Source of the DNA: an uncultured Lachnospiraceae bacterium
Lineage (GTDB): Bacteria; Bacillota; Clostridia; Lachnospirales; Lachnospiraceae
Reading direction: 5' to 3'
DNA length: 8,443 nt
NCBI GenBank assembly: GCA_910583815.1
Contig: CAJTZB010000111.1
Span: 1-8,443 of the forward strand
Below are positions 1 to 6,336 of this stretch, piece by piece; position 1 is the stretch's first letter; each line of letters starts with the position of its first letter. The translations under genes and the position numbers were made by a program. The notes below the pieces were generated by a model, which saw only the letters and a program-made list of their open reading frames with translations, made no database searches and was not told where the DNA came from.

Positions 1-2
1 TG

Positions 3-143
3 TTCTGGCAGTTCTCGCCTTCGGAGCGGATGCAAGTATTAAGTTCTATGAAACGAAAGAAACAGAAAGTAGGATGGGAACTGTATGCAAGGCTGTCTGG
101 GCAAGAGCGAGCGTTTGTAAGGGATAGTCTGGAAGAAAAATGA
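3..143 (+). CDS. 3' end of an unidentified gene (partial, starts before the window)
   Basis: The third plus-strand frame is open from the window edge for 46 codons and ends in TGA at 141-143. The peptide is hydrophilic and rich in Lys, Arg and Glu, ending in SGQERAFVRDSLEEK, which looks like ordinary protein sequence. It lies 61 bp upstream of the next plus-strand gene with no obvious terminator between them, so the two could share a transcript. A second frame is open for about 40 codons over the same bases, so coding in this frame is not certain. I do not recognise a family and assign no function. Confidence 0.35.
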   Translation, partial: FWQFSPSERMQVLSSMKRKKQKVGWELYARLSGQERAFVRDSLEEK

Positions 144-204
144 ACAGTTCCATGTTCCTCGGCAAAAGCCAAAAAAATATGGTGGAAAGGAAAAGGATTA
201 TAAT

Positions 205-558
205 ATGGATATAACAAAGATGCTTCCTTTTTTGGAGGGTGAAGAAGTAAATGAATTGGCAAAAAGAATTCTGGAGAGCGAGAATGGGGAGTGGAAAGGG
301 ATGCAGATTAGCAAGGTCCTTCCATTCTTGGATTCCGAGATAGTGGATGGGCTGTGCCGAAATAGCATGGAGAATGGACAGGACTACAAAACATTCCTTC
401 CGTTTCTTTCTAATAAGGGAATGCATGAAATTGTAACGGACGTGATGGAAGGAAAGCTTGCCATAGAGTTGGATGCCATGTATCCTTTTATGAGCAAGGA
501 GGATATTAAGAGGGTTTTTTATTTCTGTCTGGAGAAAGAAGAAACTAAAAATGAATAG
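205..558 (+). CDS. Small four-repeat protein with LPFL-type motifs, function unknown
   Basis: This 117-residue soluble protein has no signal peptide or membrane segment. It is built from four imperfect repeats of about 26-32 residues, each opening with a [LY]PF[LM] core (PF at residues 8-9, 40-41, 66-67 and 94-95). Each core is followed by a short acidic or polar stretch and an amphipathic helix-like segment such as EEVNELAKRILE or KEDIKRVFYFCLE. This suggests a small helical-repeat scaffold, perhaps for protein binding. AAGGA at 193-197 sits 7 nt before the ATG and supports the start. The gene ends 20 bp before a strong hairpin and converges with the minus-strand acetylation genes. I do not recognise a named family. 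The internal repeats make it far more likely to be real than the long open frame opposite it. Confidence 0.75.
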   Translation: MDITKMLPFLEGEEVNELAKRILESENGEWKGMQISKVLPFLDSEIVDGLCRNSMENGQDYKTFLPFLSNKGMHEIVTDVMEGKLAIELDAMYPFMSKEDIKRVFYFCLEKEETKNE

Positions 559-578
559 ATAGTCTCCGGCAGATATTT

Positions 579-614
579 TCCCTGTGGGATTTCCTACCGG
601 AAATCCCACAGGGA
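579..614. terminator. Perfect 16-bp inverted repeat between convergent genes, possible bidirectional terminator
   Basis: Arms at 579-594 and 599-614 are exactly complementary over 16 bp, with a 4-nt loop (TACC on the plus strand). The hairpin lies 20 bp after the repeat-protein gene and contains the last codons and TAG stop (594-596) of the minus-strand DHHW gene. Its position between convergent genes suits transcription termination or mRNA 3'-end protection. Neither strand has a proper U-tract directly after the stem: plus continues ATCATGCTCTTT and minus AAATATC. Classical intrinsic termination is therefore uncertain. Confidence 0.55.
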
Positions 615-2021
615 ATCATGCTCTTTGTAATCAATCCCATTTGTTCCGATAAATGAAGTCGGACTCATCAGGAGAATTACGACATCCGGCTGATAGCCTT
701 CAATATAGGTTTTTAAACTTCCTTTAAAGTATCTTAAATCAATGGTTTCCGTATATTCTGCGCCAAGGCACAGGGATGGGATTACAACGTTGCCAAAGGA
801 ATCTTTCACGAGCAGAACTTTTTTGCCATCGGAATTTTGCTCATTGTGGATTTTGATGTTTGGCGTATTTCCGTAAGAATATGTCGTATACTGGTTGATT
901 TTATATGGGTTAAAATAGCGCAGGTTGCTGTAGTCCATCAGGGTTTCTCCGACGCTGCCGGTCTTATTTACCTTGTAGTTTGGGATTTCTGCATGCAGCT
1001 TTGTTTCAAAAGCAGGCAGGAGCAAATCAAAGTCTTCTGCTTCCGTTTTTACAAGGGAAGCCTTTTTCCCGGTGGAGCCAAGGAACATATCAGGATAGGT
1101 TTCTGTCTGATATTGCTCTAAATCAAACAGTGATAAATCCATAGTAAAACTATACTGCTCGTTTAAATACTCTGCAATCTGTCCGGCAGCCCAGATGCCG
1201 GTCTGAGGTGTCCAGTGGTGGTCTGTTTTATAAAACAGGTCAAGATATTCTTCGCCGGTTTTCCCGATTTTTTCTCTTAAATCCAGCACCGGAATGCCAT
1301 GTGCTGTTAAGTCTGCGATTAGGGCATCGGCATTTTTATTGCTGTAGTCATTTTCAAGGTAGATGTCGGAAAACATGTTTTCACCGTATTTGCAGATTTT
1401 ATCTGGCGCCTGGACATAGAAGAACGGAATATCCTGAGCTGTCAGCCAGTCGTAAAGGTCAGCGGTGTTTTCTGCCGCTTCGGTCATATCCAATTGATTT
1501 TTCCGGACAGCAAGATGCCCATTCTCTGCCTTTGGAATTGCCAGATTTCCATAAGGAACCAAATCCCAGCCGATCAGTGTTTCATAGACATAGGCAAGTT
1601 CCACCCATTTCTCATATTTCAACAGCTTTTTAGTCGTATAGCCATTTACATAGACTTTGAGTTTGTGCCAGAGCGAAGTCTCTTTTGGGACATCCTCTTC
1701 TTCGATGTCTTCGTTGTAGTTGTCTGCTTCGCCGGGTTCCGTTTCCGTATCCTGCTGCCATTTTTCATCATTCTTTTTAGCAAGTTCTCTTTTCGTGTAA
1801 ATATCATCACGTTGTTCAAACGGATATTTTTTTTCCCAGTTGACATAGGAGGTCTGCAGATCGTCCGTATCAATGTCTTTTAGCCATGCAAAAAACTGGT
1901 TTGGGACGCCATAGAGCTTATAGTATGCCTGTAAGGCAACTGCCAGTATGAACAGGCAGGTAAACAGAAGCAGGGTACCAAGGAATATGGCGGACAGAAT
2001 GTTTTTTTGCTTTTTGTTCAT
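594..2021 (-). CDS. AlgJ/AlgX-like DHHW-family membrane-anchored O-acetyltransferase partner
   Basis: This 475-residue protein probably transfers acetyl groups to a surface polysaccharide outside the membrane, using acetyl passed across by the MBOAT protein encoded just upstream. One N-terminal membrane segment (about residues 8-33) is followed by an acidic, low-complexity linker (about 87-118) and an SGNH-like extracellular domain. The DHHW signature lies at residues 267-270 in TDHHWT, and a KDSFGN serine block at 406-411. By analogy with AlgX, Asp267, His269 and Ser408 would be the catalytic triad. The start is the ATG at 2021, because GGAGG at 2028-2032 is 6 nt away. An ATG two codons earlier touches that site, and an in-frame ATG at 2105 would add 28 unlikely residues inside a structured intergenic stretch. 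The stop lies within a perfect hairpin. The glycan substrate cannot be read from the sequence. Confidence 0.85.
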   Translation of the reverse strand: MNKKQKNILSAIFLGTLLLFTCLFILAVALQAYYKLYGVPNQFFAWLKDIDTDDLQTSYVNWEKKYPFEQRDDIYTKRELAKKNDEKWQQDTETEPGEADNYNEDIEEEDVPKETSLWHKLKVYVNGYTTKKLLKYEKWVELAYVYETLIGWDLVPYGNLAIPKAENGHLAVRKNQLDMTEAAENTADLYDWLTAQDIPFFYVQAPDKICKYGENMFSDIYLENDYSNKNADALIADLTAHGIPVLDLREKIGKTGEEYLDLFYKTDHHWTPQTGIWAAGQIAEYLNEQYSFTMDLSLFDLEQYQTETYPDMFLGSTGKKASLVKTEAEDFDLLLPAFETKLHAEIPNYKVNKTGSVGETLMDYSNLRYFNPYKINQYTTYSYGNTPNIKIHNEQNSDGKKVLLVKDSFGNVVIPSLCLGAEYTETIDLRYFKGSLKTYIEGYQPDVVILLMSPTSFIGTNGIDYKEHDSLWDFR

Positions 2022-2034
2022 AGTCATCCTCCAT

Positions 2035-2057
2035 CCCGAAGCTTTCTGTTCTTCGGG
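2035..2057 (-). promoter_or_regulatory. Hairpin just upstream of the DHHW gene's ribosome binding site
   Basis: On the minus-strand transcript, CCCGAAG and CTTCGGG form a 7-bp stem around a 9-nt loop. It ends 2 nt before the GGAGG Shine-Dalgarno sequence (2028-2032), close enough to affect ribosome access or protect the mRNA. There is no U-tract, so it is not a classical terminator. The function is inferred from position only. Confidence 0.45.
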
Positions 2058-2081
2058 AGATTTTTCGGTTAAAAATGATTC

Positions 2082-2129
2082 GGGTATCAAAAGAGTGCTT
2101 TGCACTAACCGAAGGGGCTTTTGACACCC
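2082..2129 (-). ncRNA. Structured intergenic RNA element between the MBOAT and DHHW genes
   Basis: The minus-strand RNA can fold into an outer 12-bp stem (2082-2093 with 2118-2129). Its one non-Watson-Crick position is a G-U pair on this strand but an A-C mismatch on the other, which suggests the minus strand is the functional RNA. An inner 5-bp hairpin AGTGC-AAA-GCACT (2094-2106) stacks directly on it. The 11-nt bulge at 2107-2117 contains TTCGGTT, which is complementary over 7 nt to AACCGAA at 2064-2070, so a pseudoknot is possible. I cannot match it to a known riboswitch. It could instead be a dispersed palindromic repeat. Confidence 0.45.
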
Positions 2130-2134
2130 TGATT

Positions 2135-3547
2135 TTAAAAATTAAAATAAATAAATGGGTTATAGGTTGCCTTGATGGTTACAAGAATGGAAATCAGGAA
2201 TATCGCGGTAAGGAACAGCATCTGCACTACGGCTGCTGAATTTTTCAGGCGGCTGTTCCATGAAGCAGCTTTTTTTGCAAGCCAAGGTACAACTGGAAGA
2301 GAACCAACAATACCAAACAAAAGAATGGTCTTTCCATAGCGGAGATAGTCAAAAAATACCTTATCAAAAGCGCCTTTTTGTGTAAATCCAAACATCTGCT
2401 GCAAATAGAGGCCTGCCGAGCTTAAATCCTCTGCACGGAACAGAACCCATGCCAGAAGGACAAAAAATAAGGTGTAAATTCTTGAAAAACCTTTCAGTTT
2501 CTCCGGAAGCCCTGTTTTCTTTTCCAGTAAAAGCAGCACAAAATAAAACAGCCCCCAGACGACAAAGGTCCAGTTTGCGCCATGCCAGATGCCGGTCAGC
2601 AGCCAGACAACAAAGAGGTTTAGGACATGGCGTTTTGGGGAAACGCGGTTTCCGCCAAGCGGGATATAGACATAGTCGCGGAACCAGGTACTTAAGGAGA
2701 TGTGCCATCTGCGCCAGAAGTCCGTAATCGATGCCGCGATATATGGGTAGTTGAAATTTTCGCCAAAGTGGAAACCAAACATCCGTCCAAGGCCGATTGC
2801 CATGTCGGAATAGCCGGAAAAGTCAAAGTAAATCTGCAGGGCATAGGCAAGCGCGCCAAGCCAGGCAGTAGCGGCGGAAATACCGGTGCCGTTGGAAGAT
2901 GAGGTAAAGATATTGTCTGCAATGACAGCAAGATAGTTGGCAAGCAGCACCTTTTTCCCAAGGCCGATAACAAAGCGGAGCATTCCGTCTGAAACATCTT
3001 CGCGCGTTTCGGTACGGCGCTCGATTTCGCTTGCAACCGTATTATAGCGGACGATGGGACCGGAGATAAGCTGAGGGAAAAAGGAAATATACAAGGCAAG
3101 GTTTGTAAGTTTTTTCTGCGGCTTTACTCTTCCGTAATAGATGTCCAATATATAAGAGAGCATTTGGAACGTGAAAAAGGAGATGCCAATCGGAAGGGAG
3201 ATTTTGAGTGCAAGGGATTCCTTTCCGGCCACAGCCGCTATATTTTCAGTCAGGAAGCCAAGATATTTAAACACAAACAGCAGCCCGATATTGTAAAGCA
3301 GCGCAATGGCCAAATAGCGTTTTCTTTTCGGGTGTTTTTTCGTCAGTCGTTTTCCAAGGTATTGATTGATAATGACAGAGAGCAGCAGCACAAAAACAAA
3401 GACAGGTTCACCCCATGCATAGAAAAAGAGGCTGGCTGACAGCAAAAGGAAGTTCTTTGAACTTCGCTTTGGGAACAATGGGCTGTAATACAAAACCACA
3501 AGCAGCGGTAAAAAAAGAAATAAAAATACTCCGGAAGAAAATACCAT
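2135..3547 (-). CDS. AlgI-like MBOAT-family membrane O-acyltransferase
   Basis: This polytopic membrane enzyme (470 residues from the preferred start) belongs to the AlgI/DltB branch of membrane-bound O-acyltransferases, which pass acyl groups across the membrane for modification of surface polymers. It shows the MBOAT hallmark FWRRWHISLSTWFRDYVYIP (about residues 277-296) followed by LGGNR, and the catalytic-type histidine in TGIWHGANW (His322 with this start). Many hydrophobic segments span the rest, and the length is close to that of AlgI proteins. The start at 3547 is chosen because the family typically begins MVFSS...FLFLFLP; an ATG four codons upstream (3559) is also open. Neither has a good Shine-Dalgarno sequence; the best is GGA 7 nt before 3547. 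It is followed by the DHHW gene after 113 nt, the usual AlgI-AlgJ/X pairing. Alginate itself is not expected in this kind of bacterium, so the true polymer is unknown. Confidence 0.9.
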   Translation of the reverse strand: MVFSSGVFLFLFLPLLVVLYYSPLFPKRSSKNFLLLSASLFFYAWGEPVFVFVLLLSVIINQYLGKRLTKKHPKRKRYLAIALLYNIGLLFVFKYLGFLTENIAAVAGKESLALKISLPIGISFFTFQMLSYILDIYYGRVKPQKKLTNLALYISFFPQLISGPIVRYNTVASEIERRTETREDVSDGMLRFVIGLGKKVLLANYLAVIADNIFTSSSNGTGISAATAWLGALAYALQIYFDFSGYSDMAIGLGRMFGFHFGENFNYPYIAASITDFWRRWHISLSTWFRDYVYIPLGGNRVSPKRHVLNLFVVWLLTGIWHGANWTFVVWGLFYFVLLLLEKKTGLPEKLKGFSRIYTLFFVLLAWVLFRAEDLSSAGLYLQQMFGFTQKGAFDKVFFDYLRYGKTILLFGIVGSLPVVPWLAKKAASWNSRLKNSAAVVQMLFLTAIFLISILVTIKATYNPFIYFNF

Positions 3548-3588
3548 ATGTCTGTCCATTTCTGCGCTGCAAAAATTCTTTTATAGCT

Positions 3589-3703
3589 TTGCGGCAGGCA
3601 GCGCACGCCGCAAGGCAATTTTATTCCGTTTAAGGGGATTGCGCCGTAAGGCGCGTTGGTTTACAAGTCCGTTTTGCGGACTTGCAATTGCCGCAAGGCA
3701 ATT
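3589..3703 (-). repeat. Array of short GC-rich hairpins in the leader of the MBOAT operon
   Basis: At least four hairpins lie in a row in the predicted leader: 3686-3692 with 3697-3703 (7 bp, tetraloop), 3664-3671 with 3677-3684 (8 bp), 3641-3645 with 3650-3654 (5 bp, tetraloop) and 3589-3595 with 3607-3613 (7 bp). A smaller GCC/GGC stem at 3607-3616 competes with the last. They fall between the minus promoter and the MBOAT start, giving a leader of about 158 nt. They could control translation or stability, or be a repeat-derived insertion. No ORF is visible here; with the promoters and operators this accounts for the 310-bp gap between the divergent genes. Confidence 0.6.
3607..3628. repeat. 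22-nt direct repeat, copy 1
   Basis: This copy matches 3690-3711 at 21 of 22 positions (A versus G at position 17). It begins GCCGCAAGGCAATTTT on the plus strand and lies 83 bp from the second copy. It carries a small GCC-GCAA-GGC hairpin and forms part of the MBOAT leader hairpin array. Confidence 0.75.
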
Positions 3704-3711
3704 TTGTTCCG
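3690..3711. repeat. 22-nt direct repeat, copy 2
   Basis: Partner of 3607-3628 with one difference. It abuts the minus-strand -10 box (3712-3717), so the predicted MBOAT transcript would begin inside it. Read on the plus strand, its extended hairpin is followed by TTGTT and resembles a weak terminator, but no plus-strand gene lies upstream of it here. Confidence 0.7.
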
Positions 3712-3740
3712 ATTATAGCACCGATTGCATGGTGCGTCAA
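3712..3740 (-). promoter_or_regulatory. Sigma-A-type promoter for the MBOAT-DHHW operon
   Basis: On the minus strand a TTGACG -35 box (3735-3740) is followed after exactly 17 nt by a perfect TATAAT -10 box (3712-3717). Transcription would start near 3705, inside the 22-nt repeat. Its -35 box is 30 bp from the -35 box of the divergent regulator promoter. Confidence 0.7.
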
Positions 3741-3745
3741 ACCAT
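3729..3745. promoter_or_regulatory. Candidate operator over the minus-strand -35 box
   Basis: ATGGT-N7-ACCAT forms a 17-bp inverted repeat that covers the -35 box of the MBOAT promoter. It shares its geometry (5-bp arms, 7-nt centre) and the central GCGTYA with the inverted repeat at 3806-3822, although the arms differ. This may mark a common binding site, but short inverted repeats also arise by chance. Confidence 0.25.
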
Positions 3746-3770
3746 ATACGGTAATTTTTAATTTTTTCTA

Positions 3771-3798
3771 TTGACATTTGCAACATAGCGTGTATAAT
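3771..3798 (+). promoter_or_regulatory. Sigma-A-type promoter for the regulator-potABCD operon
   Basis: A consensus TTGACA -35 box (3771-3776) and a consensus TATAAT -10 box (3793-3798) are separated by 16 nt. Transcription should start near 3805-3806, giving a leader of about 52 nt before the regulator ATG. AT-rich sequence upstream (about 3750-3770) may help promoter strength. It fires away from the MBOAT promoter. Confidence 0.8.
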
Positions 3799-3805
3799 AT
3801 TGCTT

Positions 3806-3822
3806 GTTTAGCGTTACTAAAC
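3806..3822. promoter_or_regulatory. Candidate autoregulatory operator at the pot operon start site
   Basis: GTTTA-N7-TAAAC is a 17-bp inverted repeat placed at the predicted transcription start, where a bound repressor would block the promoter. The hexamer TAGCGT at 3809-3814 recurs at 3786-3791 just before the -10 box, 23 bp away. The adjacent XRE-family regulator is the natural candidate to bind here; this is inferred from position and symmetry. Confidence 0.4.
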
Positions 3823-3857
3823 TTTACGTTTATTTTTAGTAAGAATGGAGAAGCGGA

Positions 3858-4397
3858 ATGGACATCGGTACAAAAATACGTGACCTGCGTGTGCAGAAGG
3901 GTCTGACTCAGGAGGAACTGGCTGACCGTGCCGAACTTTCCAAGGGTTTTATTTCCCAGTTGGAGAGGGATATTACATCACCGTCCATTGCGACGCTTGT
4001 TGATGTACTGCAGTGCCTTGGTACGGATTTAGAAGAGTTTTTTTCGGGCACGGCTTCAGAGCAGGTAGTTTTTAAAAAGAGTGACTATTTTGAAAAAAAA
4101 GACGAAGAACTGCACAATAAAATCGAATGGATTATTCCGAATGCGCAGAAAAATATGATGGAGCCGATTCTTTTGACATTGGAACCCGGCGGTTCTACCT
4201 ATCCCGACAATCCGCACGAAGGAGAAGAGTTTGGCTATATACTGTCAGGAGCAATTACTATTTACATAGGAAATAAAAAGTACAAGGCAAAAAAGGGAGA
4301 GTCGTTTTATTTTACGGCAGGCAAGCAGCATTATATTACGGCATCCGAAAAGCTTGGAGCTACCCTGCTTTGGGTATCCACGCCGCCCAGCTTTTAA
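3858..4397 (+). CDS. PuuR-like XRE/cupin transcriptional regulator of the pot operon
   Basis: This 179-residue DNA-binding regulator has an N-terminal helix-turn-helix (about residues 7-60; the motif at 17-38 begins TQEELADRAELS) and a C-terminal cupin sensor (about 100-177). The cupin shows PHEGEEFGYILSG at 119-131 and GESFYFTAGKQHY at 147-159, with His120, Glu124 and His158 as possible ligand or metal residues. This architecture is shared with PuuR and related polyamine regulators. GGAG at 3847-3850 lies 7 nt before the ATG. The gene heads the operon, 45 bp before potA with no terminator, so it should be co-transcribed with the transporter. Autorepression through the inverted repeat at its promoter is plausible. 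Polyamine sensing is inferred from family and context; the real effector could differ. Confidence 0.88.
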   Translation: MDIGTKIRDLRVQKGLTQEELADRAELSKGFISQLERDITSPSIATLVDVLQCLGTDLEEFFSGTASEQVVFKKSDYFEKKDEELHNKIEWIIPNAQKNMMEPILLTLEPGGSTYPDNPHEGEEFGYILSGAITIYIGNKKYKAKKGESFYFTAGKQHYITASEKLGATLLWVSTPPSF

Positions 4398-4442
4398 AGA
4401 AAGCGTTGATAAAATTACCACAGGTACAGAAAGGAAAAAGAC

Positions 4443-5519
4443 ATGGCAGGGAATACGCTGATTGATTTAATGAATATATCCAAGACCTATGGAAAAGATA
4501 TGGTGTTGGATGATTTTTGTCTTTCTATTAAGGAGAATGAATTCGTGACATTGCTTGGGCCATCCGGCTGTGGAAAGACGACAACGCTCCGAATTATCGG
4601 CGGTTTCGAGACACCAGACACCGGAAAGGTGATTTTTGACGGAAAAGATATTACAAAACTTGCGCCAAATGAGAGGCAGTTAAATACAGTGTTCCAGAAA
4701 TATGCGCTTTTTACGCATATGACGATTGCCGACAATATCGCGTTCGGCTTAAAAATCAAGAAGAAGAGCAGGCAGTATATTCAGGACAAGATCAAATATG
4801 CCTTAAAGCTTGTCAATCTGGATGGATATGAAAACCGTATGCCGGATTCACTTTCCGGAGGACAGCAGCAGAGAATTGCAATTGCAAGGGCAATTGTCAA
4901 TGAACCAAAGGTGCTGCTGCTTGATGAGCCGCTTGGCGCACTTGATTTAAAACTGCGTCAGGATATGCAATATGAGCTGATTCGCCTGAAAAATGAGCTG
5001 GGGATTACATTTATCTATGTGACGCATGACCAGGAAGAAGCCCTTACGATGTCAGATACAATTGTCGTTATGAACCAGGGGTATATTCAGCAGATGGGAA
5101 CCCCGGAAATGATTTATAATGAGCCGCAGAATGCTTTTGTTGCCGACTTTATCGGTGAGAGCAACATTATTGGGGCGACGATGGTAGAGGACCGTCTGGT
5201 CAATATTTTAGGGGTAAATTTCCGATGCGTAGACGAAGGCATTGGAAACAATGTACCGGTTGATGTAGTCATCCGCCCGGAGGACATCGACTTGGTTGCC
5301 CCAGAGAAAGGAATTATTACCGGCACAGTGACTTCGCTGATTTTTAAGGGTGTGCACTATGAGATGGAAGTAATGGCGAATGGGCATGAATGGCTGGTGC
5401 ACAGCACGGACCTGTCACCGGTCGGAAGCAATGTCGGTATTTGGGTAGACCCATTTGACATCCAGATTATGAATAAGCCGGAATCGGAAGATGAGGAGGC
5501 GGTAGGATACCATGAATAA
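4443..5519 (+). CDS. potA: Spermidine/putrescine ABC transporter ATP-binding protein PotA
   Basis: This 358-residue cytoplasmic ATPase powers polyamine import through PotB and PotC. All ABC motifs are intact: Walker A GPSGCGKTT (39-47), Q-loop Gln85, signature LSGGQ (137-141), Walker B VLLLDE (157-162), D-loop Asp168 and switch His195. A C-terminal TOBE-like domain (about 240-345), typical of the PotA/MalK class of importers, follows the ATPase core. Length is close to that of E. coli PotA. AGGA at 4432-4435 is 7 nt before the ATG. The 3' end overlaps potB by 8 bp, which suggests translational coupling. The polyamine call rests on the complete PotABCD gene set; the ATPase alone could not distinguish related substrates. 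Confidence 0.93.
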   Translation: MAGNTLIDLMNISKTYGKDMVLDDFCLSIKENEFVTLLGPSGCGKTTTLRIIGGFETPDTGKVIFDGKDITKLAPNERQLNTVFQKYALFTHMTIADNIAFGLKIKKKSRQYIQDKIKYALKLVNLDGYENRMPDSLSGGQQQRIAIARAIVNEPKVLLLDEPLGALDLKLRQDMQYELIRLKNELGITFIYVTHDQEEALTMSDTIVVMNQGYIQQMGTPEMIYNEPQNAFVADFIGESNIIGATMVEDRLVNILGVNFRCVDEGIGNNVPVDVVIRPEDIDLVAPEKGIITGTVTSLIFKGVHYEMEVMANGHEWLVHSTDLSPVGSNVGIWVDPFDIQIMNKPESEDEEAVGYHE

Positions 5520-6336
5520 CAGAAAAAGGTGGCTTGCTGCGCCGTATACCGTGTGGATGGCTGCATTTATTGTGATTCCGCTGGTACTGATTGTCTATTA
5601 TGGGCTGACTTCCAACAAAGACGGCAGTTTTACGTTGGAAAATATTCTGCTGATTGCTGAGCCGATTAACCGCAAAGCGCTTTGGCTGGCGCTGAAGCTG
5701 TCCTTTATCAGCACCGCCATCTGCCTGCTTTTGGCGTATCCGCTTGCAATGATACTAAGAAACAGGAAGGTAGGCAATGGAAGCTTCATTACTATGGTAT
5801 TTATGCTTCCGATGTGGATGAACTTCCTGCTTCGTACAATTGCATGGCAGAATCTTTTAGAAAAGACAGGGGTAATCAATGCGGTTCTGGAATTTCTGCA
5901 TCTGCCGCTTTTAAATATTATCAATACTCCTTATGCAATTATACTTGGCATGGTATATAATTTTCTTCCGTTTATGATTCTGCCGATTTACAATACATTA
6001 GTAAAGATAGACCAAAATGTGATCAATGCAGCAAGGGATTTAGGAGCAAACAGTTTCCAGACATTTTTGCATGTGATGCTGCCGCTCAGTGTGCCGGGCA
6101 TTATCAGCGGTATTACGATGGTATTTGTGCCCTCGCTTACGACATTTGTTATTTCCAAGATTTTGGGCGGAAGCAAAATCGTGCTGATCGGAAATGTCAT
6201 TGAGCAGCAGTTCAAGACAGTCAACAACTGGAACGCAGGTTCCGGCCTGTCGCTTGTGCTGATGGTATTTATCCTGATTTCGATGGCACTTGTCAATAAA
6301 TACGACAAAAATTCGGAGGGGGCAGGAGTATGGTAA
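5512..6336 (+). CDS. potB: Spermidine/putrescine ABC transporter permease PotB
   Basis: This 274-residue inner permease subunit forms half of the polyamine channel. About six membrane segments can be seen (roughly 12-31, 58-83, 91-110, 140-162, 190-215 and 243-262). The cytoplasmic EAA loop that docks on PotA runs from about 171 to 197, beginning INAARDLGANSF and ending PGI. An AGGAGG lies 12 nt upstream and a closer AGGA 4 nt upstream of the ATG, both inside potA. Its start overlaps the potA stop (ATGAATAA) and its end overlaps potC by 7 bp, so A, B and C should be made in step. Confidence 0.93.
   Translation: MNNRKRWLAAPYTVWMAAFIVIPLVLIVYYGLTSNKDGSFTLENILLIAEPINRKALWLALKLSFISTAICLLLAYPLAMILRNRKVGNGSFITMVFMLPMWMNFLLRTIAWQNLLEKTGVINAVLEFLHLPLLNIINTPYAIILGMVYNFLPFMILPIYNTLVKIDQNVINAARDLGANSFQTFLHVMLPLSVPGIISGITMVFVPSLTTFVISKILGGSKIVLIGNVIEQQFKTVNNWNAGSGLSLVLMVFILISMALVNKYDKNSEGAGVW

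Noticed and set aside
46..609. A 187-codon open frame on the minus strand covering the small repeat protein gene
   Set aside because: It is exactly opposite a gene with a good ribosome binding site and clear internal protein repeats. Its own product is low-complexity and hydrophobic, starts inside the hairpin and resembles no family, so it is an antisense shadow.
2022..2105. N-terminal extension of the DHHW protein to an in-frame ATG at 2105
   Set aside because: The extension runs through the structured intergenic stretch, has no ribosome binding site, and precedes a strong GGAGG-ATG pair that places the membrane anchor normally at the N-terminus.
2692..3099. Other-frame open reading stretches of about 90-135 codons within the MBOAT and DHHW genes
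   Set aside because: They overlap well-supported genes entirely, lack ribosome binding sites and show no domain motifs.
3686..3710. Intrinsic terminator on the plus strand upstream of the regulator promoter
   Set aside because: The stem followed by TTGTT looks terminator-like, but no plus-strand gene lies upstream, and the same bases form the start of the minus-strand leader; kept only as part of the hairpin array.
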